A stretch of 41,353 nt of DNA from Verrucomicrobiaceae bacterium (GTDB taxonomy: Bacteria; Verrucomicrobiota; Verrucomicrobiia; Verrucomicrobiales; DEV007): assembly GCA_004211885.1 (NCBI GenBank), contig SHBV01000023.1, positions 1-41,353 on the forward strand, read 5' to 3'. Position numbers and translations under genes: made by a program. Shown one piece after another: positions 34,094 to 41,353 of this stretch; within the stretch, counting starts at the first letter, position 1; every line of letters starts with the position of its first letter. The notes under the pieces are model-generated. The model searched no databases, had not been told where the DNA came from, and worked only from the letters and a program-made list of their open reading frames with translations.

Positions 34094-34110
34094 GAATGTT
34101 AATAACATTC
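34094..34110. promoter_or_regulatory. Perfect 7-bp inverted repeat upstream of dnaB
   Basis: GAATGTT (34094-34100) and AACATTC (34104-34110) are exact reverse complements around AAT. It lies 71 bp before the dnaB start, in the rplI-dnaB spacer, and holds the same GTTAATAAC core as the two sites beyond the 3' end of dnaB. An operator for a dimeric protein is plausible. As RNA it would form a hairpin with a loop of three. Confidence 0.45.
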
Positions 34111-34148
34111 ATTTAATGAGTAAGAACAGGCGTATTAATGATGGGGTC

Positions 34149-34170
34149 CGGAAGGCGCTAGTGCCGACCG
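34149..34170 (-). other. GC-rich hairpin in the rplI-dnaB spacer
   Basis: Within an AT-rich spacer, CGG-AA-GGC (34149-34156) pairs with GCC-GA-CCG (34163-34170) around a short loop, giving two 3-bp helices with an internal loop between. No T tract follows on either strand, so it is not a standard terminator. It lies in the rplI-dnaB transcript, ~45 nt after the rplI stop, and could be a processing or regulatory structure. Confidence 0.4.
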
Positions 34171-34214
34171 TCTAGATTTACTGTGATTTGATCAGTCAGT
34201 AGATAGAAGCGATC

Positions 34215-34715
34215 TTAAGAATCAGAACTTTCTGTTTTGTCGTTTTGTTCTGTCGGTACTGCCAAAACTTTTATCTTGAGGGTGGCAGTCACGTCTTGAT
34301 GGATCTTTATATCGACATCAAAATCCCCAGTACTTTTGATTGGCTTGTTAAGAACAATTTGTTTACGGTCTATGTCCCTGAATTGACGGTCAGTTTCAGA
34401 CAATGAATTCTTGATGTCTTTTGTTGTGACTGAACCAAATGCCTTGCCTCCTTGGCCGGTAGCTAGTTCGAATTTGAGTCTTTGCTTGTTTAATCTATTG
34501 GCAAGCTTAGTTGCCGCTTCTAGCTCATCAGCTTCTCTGATTGCTCTTGCTTGCTTAAGGGCTTCGATTTGTTTTAGATTTCCTGGAGTAGCTTCAAATG
34601 CCTTGCCTTTAGGGATTAGAAAATTCAGGGCATATCCACGTTTCACCTTAATGACATCAGCTTCGGCGCCGAGGTTTTCTACTTTTTCTTTTAAAATGAC
34701 GTCAATTTGAGACAT
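34215..34715 (-). CDS. rplI: 50S ribosomal protein L9
   Basis: L9 binds near the base of the L1 stalk. The N-terminal rRNA-binding domain reads IDVILKEKVENLGAEADVIKVKRGYALNFLIPKGKA, the family signature, and the long connecting helix and the C-terminal domain (GKAFGSVTTKDIKNSL) follow. The protein is 166 residues, slightly longer than the usual ~150 because of an acidic tail. The common rpsF-rpsR-rplI order is not kept: rplI is the first gene here, with its own candidate promoter, and dnaB follows. Confidence 0.97.
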   Translation of the reverse strand: MSQIDVILKEKVENLGAEADVIKVKRGYALNFLIPKGKAFEATPGNLKQIEALKQARAIREADELEAATKLANRLNKQRLKFELATGQGGKAFGSVTTKDIKNSLSETDRQFRDIDRKQIVLNKPIKSTGDFDVDIKIHQDVTATLKIKVLAVPTEQNDKTESSDS

Positions 34716-34786
34716 GATACTTAATTATGGGAAACAGGATTTAATTGATAGCTTATTAGCTTAATTCAAATGAAATTGGGGCGAAT

Positions 34787-34815
34787 CCAATAAGCTTCAT
34801 ATGCTTTTTTGTCAA
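34787..34815 (-). promoter_or_regulatory. Candidate sigma-70 promoter for rplI-dnaB
   Basis: On the minus strand a perfect TTGACA (34815-34810) is followed after 17 nt by TATTGG (34792-34787), three of six matches to TATAAT. Transcription would start ~65 nt before the rplI ATG. The -35 and the spacing are ideal; the -10 is weak. Confidence 0.45.
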
Positions 34816-34906
34816 GATAAGGTCTTAACTGCGGTCAGAGATTTAATGATAATTTCCAGGTAAAAATATTCGTTTAACTCTACAATGAATGTTTATTTGA
34901 TAAAAA

Positions 34907-36223
34907 ATGAGTTTTTCCGATAGCAAATCGTCAGTACTTCGAGGTCTCTTTCTTTTAATTATCCTTCAACTAGTAATTCATACTGGATGCAAAGATAAGG
35001 GCAAGTCAGGAACTGCTGATATATCTAACTATCCAAGTGATGAATATGTTTCTGATGTAGGCGAATGGTTAGGTCCGCTTGGTAATTTTCGTAATGGTCG
35101 ATCTGCAGAAACTAATTGGAACCAGAATTGGTTAGATAAGGAGCCGCAATTGTTGTGGAGACATGAGCTCGGAATCGGTGCAGCTGGCGTGGCCTGCTAC
35201 AACGGAATGGTTTACTGTGTTGGCAATAAAAACAACAAGGAAATAGTTCAATGCTTGAATTCGAGCACGGGAAAAGTCGTGTGGGATTATTCTTATCCAT
35301 GCTCAATAGATAAAAGGATGTTTGAAGGTGGTTCTACTTCAACTCCTGTAGTGGATAAGTTGAGGGGTAAATTATATGTTCTTAGTCATGAAGGTGAGCT
35401 TCGCTCTTTAGAATTGAAAACAGGCAAGGAGATATGGAAAGTTTCTTATGTTGAAACGTTAAAGGGCAATAGACCAACTTATGGGTATTCAAGTTCACCG
35501 CTGTTATTTAATGACGTCTTAATCACAGTGCCGGGAGGGAATGGGTCAAGTGTGACTGCATTGGATCCGAGTTCTGGAAAAACGAAATGGTCCGTCGGGA
35601 ATGATAAGCCTGGTTATTCCTCACCAGTTCAAATAAATGGTAATAATAATGGAAGCGTTATGGTATTTAATTCGTATGGACTCAGTCTTATTAATGCCAA
35701 GGAGGGCCAGTTGTTATCGAGGGTCCGATGGGAGACTGAATATAATATTAACGCTTCCTTGCCTCTCCATATTAGCGGTCATGTTTTTATTTGTTCTGGT
35801 TACGGTAAGGGCGGCGGGATGTTTAATATTAATAATGATAAACTGGATTTAATTTATGAATCGAAGCAAACGGTTTGCCAGTTTCAATCGCCGATAGAGT
35901 TGGAGGGATTCGCCTATATGGTAATAGGTGATAATTCGACTAGAGCCAAATTAGCCTGCATGCGTTTAGATAATGGTTCTATTTTATGGACAGAGCCCTT
36001 ATCTGGAAATAGAGGAAGTGTCATTACTGCTGATGGAAAGTTAATTGTGGTCAGCGAGCGTGGGGAAGTGGTCCTTTGTAAGGCCTCAAACGAAGCATTT
36101 AATGAGTATGGTAGGTTTCAAGCAGTTGGTGGCAGGTGCTGGGCTCCTCCATCATTTGCGGATTCAAGGCTTTACATAAGAAACAATTCAGGCCGATTAG
36201 TTTGTTATGATCTTGAAAAATAG
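34907..36223 (+). CDS. PQQ-like beta-propeller protein 1, exported (possible lipoprotein)
   Basis: The 438-residue protein has an N-terminal export signal with a cysteine at C28 (VIHTGC). The -3 residue is histidine, so a lipobox is possible but not canonical. The rest is a propeller of PQQ/BamB-like repeats with the W-motif spacing, for example SSTGKVVWDYSYP, LKTGKEIWKVSYV, and SSGKTKWSVG. These domains are also found in PQQ dehydrogenases, but the adjacent-cysteine pair and the calcium-site motifs of true quinoprotein dehydrogenases are not visible. A binding or scaffold role is likely. It opens a row of three such genes on the same strand; the next begins 124 bp later. Confidence 0.75.
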   Translation: MSFSDSKSSVLRGLFLLIILQLVIHTGCKDKGKSGTADISNYPSDEYVSDVGEWLGPLGNFRNGRSAETNWNQNWLDKEPQLLWRHELGIGAAGVACYNGMVYCVGNKNNKEIVQCLNSSTGKVVWDYSYPCSIDKRMFEGGSTSTPVVDKLRGKLYVLSHEGELRSLELKTGKEIWKVSYVETLKGNRPTYGYSSSPLLFNDVLITVPGGNGSSVTALDPSSGKTKWSVGNDKPGYSSPVQINGNNNGSVMVFNSYGLSLINAKEGQLLSRVRWETEYNINASLPLHISGHVFICSGYGKGGGMFNINNDKLDLIYESKQTVCQFQSPIELEGFAYMVIGDNSTRAKLACMRLDNGSILWTEPLSGNRGSVITADGKLIVVSERGEVVLCKASNEAFNEYGRFQAVGGRCWAPPSFADSRLYIRNNSGRLVCYDLEK

Positions 36224-36347
36224 CCCATAAAAGTTCATTTCTCTAAATCAGATCAGTTGAGATTGTTTATAGTTGAGGCATTTTTATTAAAATGAAGTAA
36301 AGAAAGATTGCGTGATCTGAACTATTCATCTTTAAACTAGATAATCT

Positions 36348-38612
36348 ATGACGAAATTACTCCGATTAACATTATTTGCGGGAACTGCAATTTTAATGAT
36401 ATCAGGTCCCGGCACAGCATTTGGGAATGACCATTTACAATGGCTATCATGGCGAGGCCCTGACGGGAATGGTGTGAGTCATGAAAAGTACAAGGACTGG
36501 AGCTTTGATGAGAAGCCTTCCTGGTCTCATGATCTGATGGGCAGAGGAACTCCGGTCATCGCTGATGGTAAAATGTATGTCTTTGGATACAGAGGTGAGG
36601 GGACTGAGGTCGAAGAACTCATAGTGTGCCTTAATGCAAAGACTGGTAAAAAGATTTGGGAGTACGCTTTCAGAGACTACATCAGTGACACTATTTATGA
36701 TAGATATTCTATCGGCTCGGCAGTCGTTGACCCTGAAACAAGAAACGTTTATCTCCAGACAACGAATGGTCTATTCATAGCTTTCACTTCTAGTGGCAAA
36801 CCGCTTTGGCAACATTCAATGATGGAGAGGTTCGGGCGTTTGACTTTTCCTAATGGAAGGACCGGGGCTCCAATTGTAGAGGGCCAATTAGTAATAATGC
36901 ACTGCATTACCAGTTACTGGGGAAAGCAGGGCCCGGCCAGAGACCGATTTTATGCTTTTGATAAAAAATCAGGTGATATTGTTTGGGTGAGTGAGCCCGG
37001 CATAGCGCCCAAAGACAGTTCATTTTCAACTCCCATAGTTGAGACTAGGTACGGTACTCGAGTCTTCTACGCTGGAACTGGTGACGGTAATCTTGTTTGT
37101 GTTAATGCATTAAATGGGAAGCCGCTTTGGAGATTCCACATGAGCTATGGAGGAGTCAATTCGAGTCCGGTCATTTATAAGGATACAGTCATTTGTCCGC
37201 ATGGTAAGGAAAACATAGATACAACGGAAGAGGGCAGAATGGTCTCTGTAAAATTACCAGCTAAGGTCGACTTTGCTGCGCCTCAGGCTCTGCTCCCGGC
37301 TAAGGCTGAGGTTTGGAGGAACACTACCGTTTCCTTCACCAGTTCTCCAGTCATTGTTGGTGACCGAGTCTATCAAGTGTCAAAGGTAGGTGAGTTACTT
37401 TGCATTAATGCTGAGACTGGTGAGGTCCTGTGGCATGAAAAGCTGGGCAATGACAATTTACATGCCTCGCCTCTGTACTGTGACGGAAAGCTCTATGTGC
37501 CAATTTTCAGTGGAAAATTTTATGTGATTGAGCCTTCTGACAAGGGAGCTAAGATTCTACATACTCTGGAATTTGAAGGTAACTTGATAGGTTCGCCGGC
37601 CATCTGTGATGGGCGGCTCTATCTCCATTCAACTAAGAAATTGTATTGTTGGGAATTTGAGCAGGACAGGATCACGGGACCCGCTTGGCCTTTGGGTTAC
37701 TTTGCAGATGCTGGTAAGGTTACGGAAATAAGACCTGTTCCTTCAGATGTTTTATTGCAACCCGGTTCAAAACAAAAATTTAATTTTCAAATGTTAGACA
37801 GTGCAGGGTACGTTGCTGGAGAATCTTCCGGTGGTACATTTTCAAAGTTCATCCCTCCCACTGCCAAAGTTAAGACTGAGATGGATGCGAGTTTTAAGGA
37901 CGGGGTAATTAGCGCTGCCGCAGATGCCAAAGCCTCAGCAGGAGCATGGAAAGGCGGCGATGGGAAAGTGTCAGGAATTTTCAGGGGAAGAGTCTTGGCA
38001 ACGGTTCCTTTTTCAGAAAACTTTGATTCATATAAGACTGTCGTTGATTCCAAAATTGATCCTGGTGAGAAGTTTGCATATCCTCCATTGCCTTGGATCG
38101 GAGCCAGATTCAAATGGGAGATCAGGGATCTGGATGGCAATAAAGTTTTAAGGAAGACCTTAGATAGGGTCCTTTTCCAGAGAGCGATGACTTTTATTGG
38201 TCATCCTGACTTAAGGAATTACACTATGCAAGCTGACGTTATGACTGACGGTAACCGTCGCATCAAGTCCGACGTTGGCCTTGTGAATCAGAGATATCTG
38301 ATAGTTTTAAAAGGTAATGCCAACCAATTAGAAGTGAGCTCTAATCAGGAGCGATTGAAAGTTTCTGTTCCATTCAAAGTCAAATACAAGACATGGTATT
38401 CACTCAAGAGTCGAGTCGATGTCGATGACGAAGGAACGGCCACAGTGAGGGCCAAGGTCTGGCCGAAAGATTCAGATGAGCCTGAAGCTTGGACCATTGA
38501 AGTTCCACATAAGAAAGGGCATGCTCAGGGAGCTCCCGGTCTATTTGGGTTCTCGCCGCAGAGCCAGAAACCAGTGTTCGTTGATAACATTTCAATTATA
38601 CCCAGTAAGTAA
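36348..38612 (+). CDS. PQQ-like beta-propeller protein 2 with a C-terminal jelly-roll-like domain
   Basis: The 754-residue protein has a signal peptide ending near AFG (~26) and then SWRGPDGNGVS, the entry motif of PVC PQQ-like exported proteins. Residues ~50-450 are propeller repeats, such as LNAKTGKKIWEYAF, LNGKPLWRFHMS and INAETGEVLWHEKLG. Residues ~560-754 are a beta-rich domain opening with PFSENFDSY and ending PVFVDNISIIPSK, resembling the concanavalin/DUF1080-like jelly rolls used to bind sugars. So it may be a carbohydrate-binding periplasmic protein. The reaction, if any, is unknown, and I see no clear catalytic residues. Only 10 bp separate it from the third propeller gene. Confidence 0.78.
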   Translation: MTKLLRLTLFAGTAILMISGPGTAFGNDHLQWLSWRGPDGNGVSHEKYKDWSFDEKPSWSHDLMGRGTPVIADGKMYVFGYRGEGTEVEELIVCLNAKTGKKIWEYAFRDYISDTIYDRYSIGSAVVDPETRNVYLQTTNGLFIAFTSSGKPLWQHSMMERFGRLTFPNGRTGAPIVEGQLVIMHCITSYWGKQGPARDRFYAFDKKSGDIVWVSEPGIAPKDSSFSTPIVETRYGTRVFYAGTGDGNLVCVNALNGKPLWRFHMSYGGVNSSPVIYKDTVICPHGKENIDTTEEGRMVSVKLPAKVDFAAPQALLPAKAEVWRNTTVSFTSSPVIVGDRVYQVSKVGELLCINAETGEVLWHEKLGNDNLHASPLYCDGKLYVPIFSGKFYVIEPSDKGAKILHTLEFEGNLIGSPAICDGRLYLHSTKKLYCWEFEQDRITGPAWPLGYFADAGKVTEIRPVPSDVLLQPGSKQKFNFQMLDSAGYVAGESSGGTFSKFIPPTAKVKTEMDASFKDGVISAAADAKASAGAWKGGDGKVSGIFRGRVLATVPFSENFDSYKTVVDSKIDPGEKFAYPPLPWIGARFKWEIRDLDGNKVLRKTLDRVLFQRAMTFIGHPDLRNYTMQADVMTDGNRRIKSDVGLVNQRYLIVLKGNANQLEVSSNQERLKVSVPFKVKYKTWYSLKSRVDVDDEGTATVRAKVWPKDSDEPEAWTIEVPHKKGHAQGAPGLFGFSPQSQKPVFVDNISIIPSK

Positions 38613-38622
38613 AAAGTCTAAT

Positions 38623-40155
38623 ATGAAAACCATTAAGGCAATTGCCGTATTAATTACAATTAATCTAACAACATCTTATTCCTCGGATTGGCCTGAGTGG
38701 GGAGGAGATGGACATAATAATATGGCCTCATCTTCTAAGGGAATACCCTTAGAGATGGAGCCTGGGAAAAGGAAAAAGGGCACCGAAGAGATAGATCTGT
38801 CCACCACTAAGAATGTGAAGTGGGTAGCTAAGATCGGGTCCCAAAGTTATGGCACGCCAACTATAGCTGAGGGTAAAGTTCTCATTGGAACAAATAATGA
38901 ATCACCTAGAGATGCTCAGCATGAGGGGGATAGAGGCATTATTATGTGTTTTGATGAAAAGGATGGGAAGTTCCTTTGGCAGCTCGTTATTCCTAAACTT
39001 GGTGCCGGAAAAGTATCTGATTGGGAATATCTTGGAGTCTGTTCTTCTCCTTTAATTCATAAGGGCAGGGCCTATTTCATATCGAATCGGTGCAAAGTGA
39101 TCTGTGTTGATATGGAGGGCATGGCAAACGGAAACGATGGCCCATACAAGGACGAAGCAAAGTTCATGATGACTGGCGGCAAAACTTTCAAGCCTGGTAA
39201 GGGAGATGGCGATATTATTTGGGTCTATGATATGCGTGAGGAACTTGGTGTTTTTCCCCATAACATTGCCAGTTCGTCACCCAAGATCGTTGATGGTAAA
39301 TTAGTTGTTACGACTTCAAATGGCGTTGATTGGTCACACCTTAATGTGCCGGCGCCTCAGGCCCCTTGCCTGATTCTCCTTGATATGGCGACCGGTGAAT
39401 TGGTCGGGGAAGAAGCGTCCAAGATCGGAGAAAGAACAATGCACTGTAACTGGTCAAGTCCGATGGTTGCCAAGGTCGATGGTAAGTCCACTATTTTCTT
39501 CGGTGCTGGTGATGGGTATTTATATAGTTTTGACCCCAAAGCAAAAGAAGACGATGAGGGGTTCCTGGTCATGCCTGAGAACTGGAGAGTCGATGGTAAC
39601 TTGCCTGGATATAGAAAAGACAAGGATGGTAAGAAGATTAAGTACGCTACATTTGAGGGGCCAAGTGAATATATTTCATCACCAGTTTATCATGAGGGGA
39701 ATGTGATTTCATTAATTGGTCAGGACCCTGAGCATGGTGAAGGTGTTGGTAGAATGATGTCGGTCAATGCAAAGACGGGTAAAGTTGTATGGGACTATAC
39801 TGAGATTGAAAGGGGCATATCTACAGCATCTATTGCTGACGGGTTGGTCTATGCTGCCGATTATAGAGGAAGAGTACATTGTGTTGATGTTAAGGACGGT
39901 AAAAAGTTATGGGTCTATGACACCAAGAGTCATATATGGGGTTCTACACTCGTGGCTGACGGAAAGGTCTTCATTGGAAATGAGGACGGTGAAGTTGTTA
40001 TCCTTAAGCATGGACGCAAGATGGAGAAGCTTGGCCTGATTGAATTTTCTGCTCCAGTATATGCCAGTCCCGTCGTAGCGAATGATGTTTTGTACATAGC
40101 GAGTCAAACTCACCTGTACGCTTTTAAGGAAGGGGCTAAGACCGCATCCAAGTAA
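38623..40155 (+). CDS. PQQ-like beta-propeller protein 3, exported
   Basis: The open frame begins upstream at 38476, inside the preceding gene, but the true start is the ATG at 38623. It gives a standard signal peptide (MKTIKAIAVLITINLTTSYS) followed by DWPEWGGDGHNNMASS, the usual entry of these proteins. The mature part (510 residues in all) is a propeller of PQQ-like repeats: FDEKDGKFLWQLVIP, VNAKTGKVVWDYTE, VDVKDGKKLWVYDT, and VASPVVANDVLYIAS-type edges. Several acidic and polar insertions lie between blades (residues ~150-200 and 300-350). It is 10 bp after propeller 2 and 28 bp before the DUF3311 gene, so all are likely one transcript. Confidence 0.8.
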   Translation: MKTIKAIAVLITINLTTSYSSDWPEWGGDGHNNMASSSKGIPLEMEPGKRKKGTEEIDLSTTKNVKWVAKIGSQSYGTPTIAEGKVLIGTNNESPRDAQHEGDRGIIMCFDEKDGKFLWQLVIPKLGAGKVSDWEYLGVCSSPLIHKGRAYFISNRCKVICVDMEGMANGNDGPYKDEAKFMMTGGKTFKPGKGDGDIIWVYDMREELGVFPHNIASSSPKIVDGKLVVTTSNGVDWSHLNVPAPQAPCLILLDMATGELVGEEASKIGERTMHCNWSSPMVAKVDGKSTIFFGAGDGYLYSFDPKAKEDDEGFLVMPENWRVDGNLPGYRKDKDGKKIKYATFEGPSEYISSPVYHEGNVISLIGQDPEHGEGVGRMMSVNAKTGKVVWDYTEIERGISTASIADGLVYAADYRGRVHCVDVKDGKKLWVYDTKSHIWGSTLVADGKVFIGNEDGEVVILKHGRKMEKLGLIEFSAPVYASPVVANDVLYIASQTHLYAFKEGAKTASK

Positions 40156-40183
40156 AGTCGATACTGCTAGACAAATTCAAGAA

Positions 40184-40414
40184 ATGACTCCCAAAAGAAT
40201 AATCATTGCATTGGCAATTGTTCTTGGTGTTTTGCATCATGATACATGGAACTGGGGGAATGATGGATTAGTTTTCGGTTTTATGCCGGTCGGGCTCTTC
40301 TATCACGCCTGTTACTCATTAGCGGCGGCAATCTTGTGGGTCTTTGCAATTAAATATGCGTGGCCCAAAGATCTAGTTGATTGGGCTGAAGGAGGTGACT
40401 CAAATGAATCCTGA
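40184..40414 (+). CDS. DUF3311-like small membrane protein, partner of the symporter
   Basis: The 76-residue protein has two hydrophobic helices (~6-20 and ~32-58) and the motif LHHDTWNWGNDGLVFGFMP, similar to DUF3311 proteins, which are commonly encoded just before sodium:solute symporters. It is followed by an overlapping symporter start: 11 nt are shared and a good GGAGGTG lies in its 3' end, so translation is coupled. Its role is probably to help assembly or function of the symporter, by context only. Confidence 0.75.
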   Translation: MTPKRIIIALAIVLGVLHHDTWNWGNDGLVFGFMPVGLFYHACYSLAAAILWVFAIKYAWPKDLVDWAEGGDSNES

Positions 40415-41353
40415 GACTTTAATGCCCTTTAATTTTCTTGCGACATCAACGGCTCCTGTCGTTGTCATTGCTATTTATTTAGGACTCCTCTTGGGCCTTG
40501 CTATGATGAGCAAGTTTCTTTTCAGGGGAACTAGTACTGATTATTTTGTTGCGAGTCGAAGCATTGGACCATTCATGCTTCTCATGTCAGTCTTTGGAAC
40601 AACGATGACTGCCTTTGCCTTGGTAGGTTCTACGGGAAAGGCCTTTGAGCGAGGAGTAGGCACTTACGGACTAATGGCCTCATCCTCAGGTCTCATACAT
40701 GCTGCCTGTTTTTTTCTTATCGGTATCAAGTTGTGGTCATTTGGAAAAAAATATGGCTATGTGACTCAAATTCAATTCTTTCGTGACCGTTTTGAATCCA
40801 AAGCGATTGGCTATCTCTTATTTCCAATCCTTGTCCTATTAGTCATTCCTTACCTGATGATTGGTGTAATTGGAGCGGGGAAAACGATCATGGGTGTGAC
40901 TGGTCCCAAAGGAAAGGCGCCGGGAATGTTTCCTGAACTCTTTAAATCAACCGATGGTGCTGTTCCTGTAGAGCTGACTGGTCTTGTCATTTGTTTGGTT
41001 GTTCTCTGTTATATTTTCGCTGGAGGATCCCGTGCTGCGGCGTGGGCCAATACGTTCCAGACAATCGTATTTATGGTGATGGGTCTCTTGGCATTCTATC
41101 TCATTAGTGACAGGTTAGGAGGTCTCGGTGCTGCCATTGCTCAAGCCAATGATGCTCACCTAGTTAGGGATGTTTCAGGCCCGGATGGTAAAGTGGGGGT
41201 CCCAAAATTAATGTTTTTAACTTACATGCTGATACCTCTGAGCGTCGGTATGTTTCCTCACCTCTTTCAGCATTGGCTCACTGCGAGGAGCGCTAAGAGT
41301 TTCAGGTTAACGGTCATTGCGCACCCAATATGCATTATGATTGTTTGGGTCCC
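40404..41353 (+). CDS. Sodium:solute symporter family protein (partial, runs off the window)
   Basis: The frame starts at ATG 40404, preceded by GGAGGTG at 40391-40397, and remains open to the window end (316 codons visible). The sequence matches the SSS family: an N-terminal helix pair, GTSTDYFVASRSIGPFM with the conserved polar residues, TTMTAFALVGSTGKAFERGVG, IGAGKTIMGVTG, and FAGGSRAAAWANTFQT, where SSS transporters have G-G-x-x-A-V-x-x-T-D. At least seven hydrophobic stretches can be counted. It imports an unknown solute with Na+. Sugars and organic acids are the usual substrates; nothing here decides between them. It ends the propeller cluster, so those exported proteins may feed it. 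Confidence 0.85.
   Translation, partial: MNPETLMPFNFLATSTAPVVVIAIYLGLLLGLAMMSKFLFRGTSTDYFVASRSIGPFMLLMSVFGTTMTAFALVGSTGKAFERGVGTYGLMASSSGLIHAACFFLIGIKLWSFGKKYGYVTQIQFFRDRFESKAIGYLLFPILVLLVIPYLMIGVIGAGKTIMGVTGPKGKAPGMFPELFKSTDGAVPVELTGLVICLVVLCYIFAGGSRAAAWANTFQTIVFMVMGLLAFYLISDRLGGLGAAIAQANDAHLVRDVSGPDGKVGVPKLMFLTYMLIPLSVGMFPHLFQHWLTARSAKSFRLTVIAHPICIMIVWV

Noticed and set aside
38476..38622. A 49-residue N-terminal extension of the third propeller protein, overlapping the end of the second
   Set aside because: The extension is basic and unlike an export signal, while the ATG at 38623 gives a standard signal peptide right after the previous stop.
1..41353. CRISPR array, insertion sequence, phage genes, tRNA or rRNA genes
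   Set aside because: No regular repeat-spacer array, transposase, integrase, inverted-repeat ends or cloverleaf-like sequence was seen in any spacer.

Overview
The window looks like a chromosomal segment from a member of the PVC superphylum, most likely a marine, AT-rich Verrucomicrobiota. The evidence is a giant heme protein of the PVC type (beta-propeller, HEAT repeats, CxxCH cytochrome), a DUF1080 protein, a DUF5069 protein, several PQQ-like propeller proteins and a run of ordinary bacterial housekeeping genes. I see no insertion sequence, phage gene, CRISPR array, rRNA or tRNA. The phylum call is inference from gene content; no marker tree was possible.

Layout. 1-5390: the tail of an unknown membrane protein, der and pgsA (one overlapping minus-strand unit), an rsmA gene fused to a NUDIX hydrolase domain, a TPR protein, and a putative winged-helix/nuclease-fold protein. 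5391-11600: a non-coding spacer, a LolA/RseB-like periplasmic protein, a DUF5069 protein closed by a strong terminator, and a 1509-residue isochorismatase-ThuA-propeller-HEAT-cytochrome c fusion that carries an A12 run between its two halves. 11612-16458: rodA, thiG, a prepilin peptidase with a ~95-residue insert in its membrane core, and a HEAT plus DUF1080 exported protein. 16467-19875: rplM-rpsI diverging from purH-pdxJ. 19905-25839: two adjacent envelope proteins of unknown role, an ABCG-like half transporter, and an AsmA-like protein. 25842-34715: dnaG-rpoD (rpoD has two AT-hook-like motifs), a tandem-protease NfeD protein, a 445-bp AT-rich spacer, and rplI-dnaB. 34907-41353: three consecutive exported PQQ-like propeller proteins, then a DUF3311 protein translationally coupled to a sodium:solute symporter that runs off the window.

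How the genes fit together. Housekeeping units (der-pgsA, rplM-rpsI, purH-pdxJ, dnaG-rpoD, rplI-dnaB) cover translation, lipid synthesis, nucleotide and cofactor synthesis and replication. Between them sit exported proteins of the kind PVC bacteria use for breakdown and oxidation of polysaccharides or other organics: the giant heme fusion, the DUF1080 protein, and the PQQ-like/symporter cluster. The most unusual items are the RsmA-NUDIX fusion, the A12 run whose slippage would split the giant fusion into two functional halves, the AT-hook-like motifs in the main sigma factor, the insert in the prepilin peptidase, and the three-propeller plus symporter cluster.
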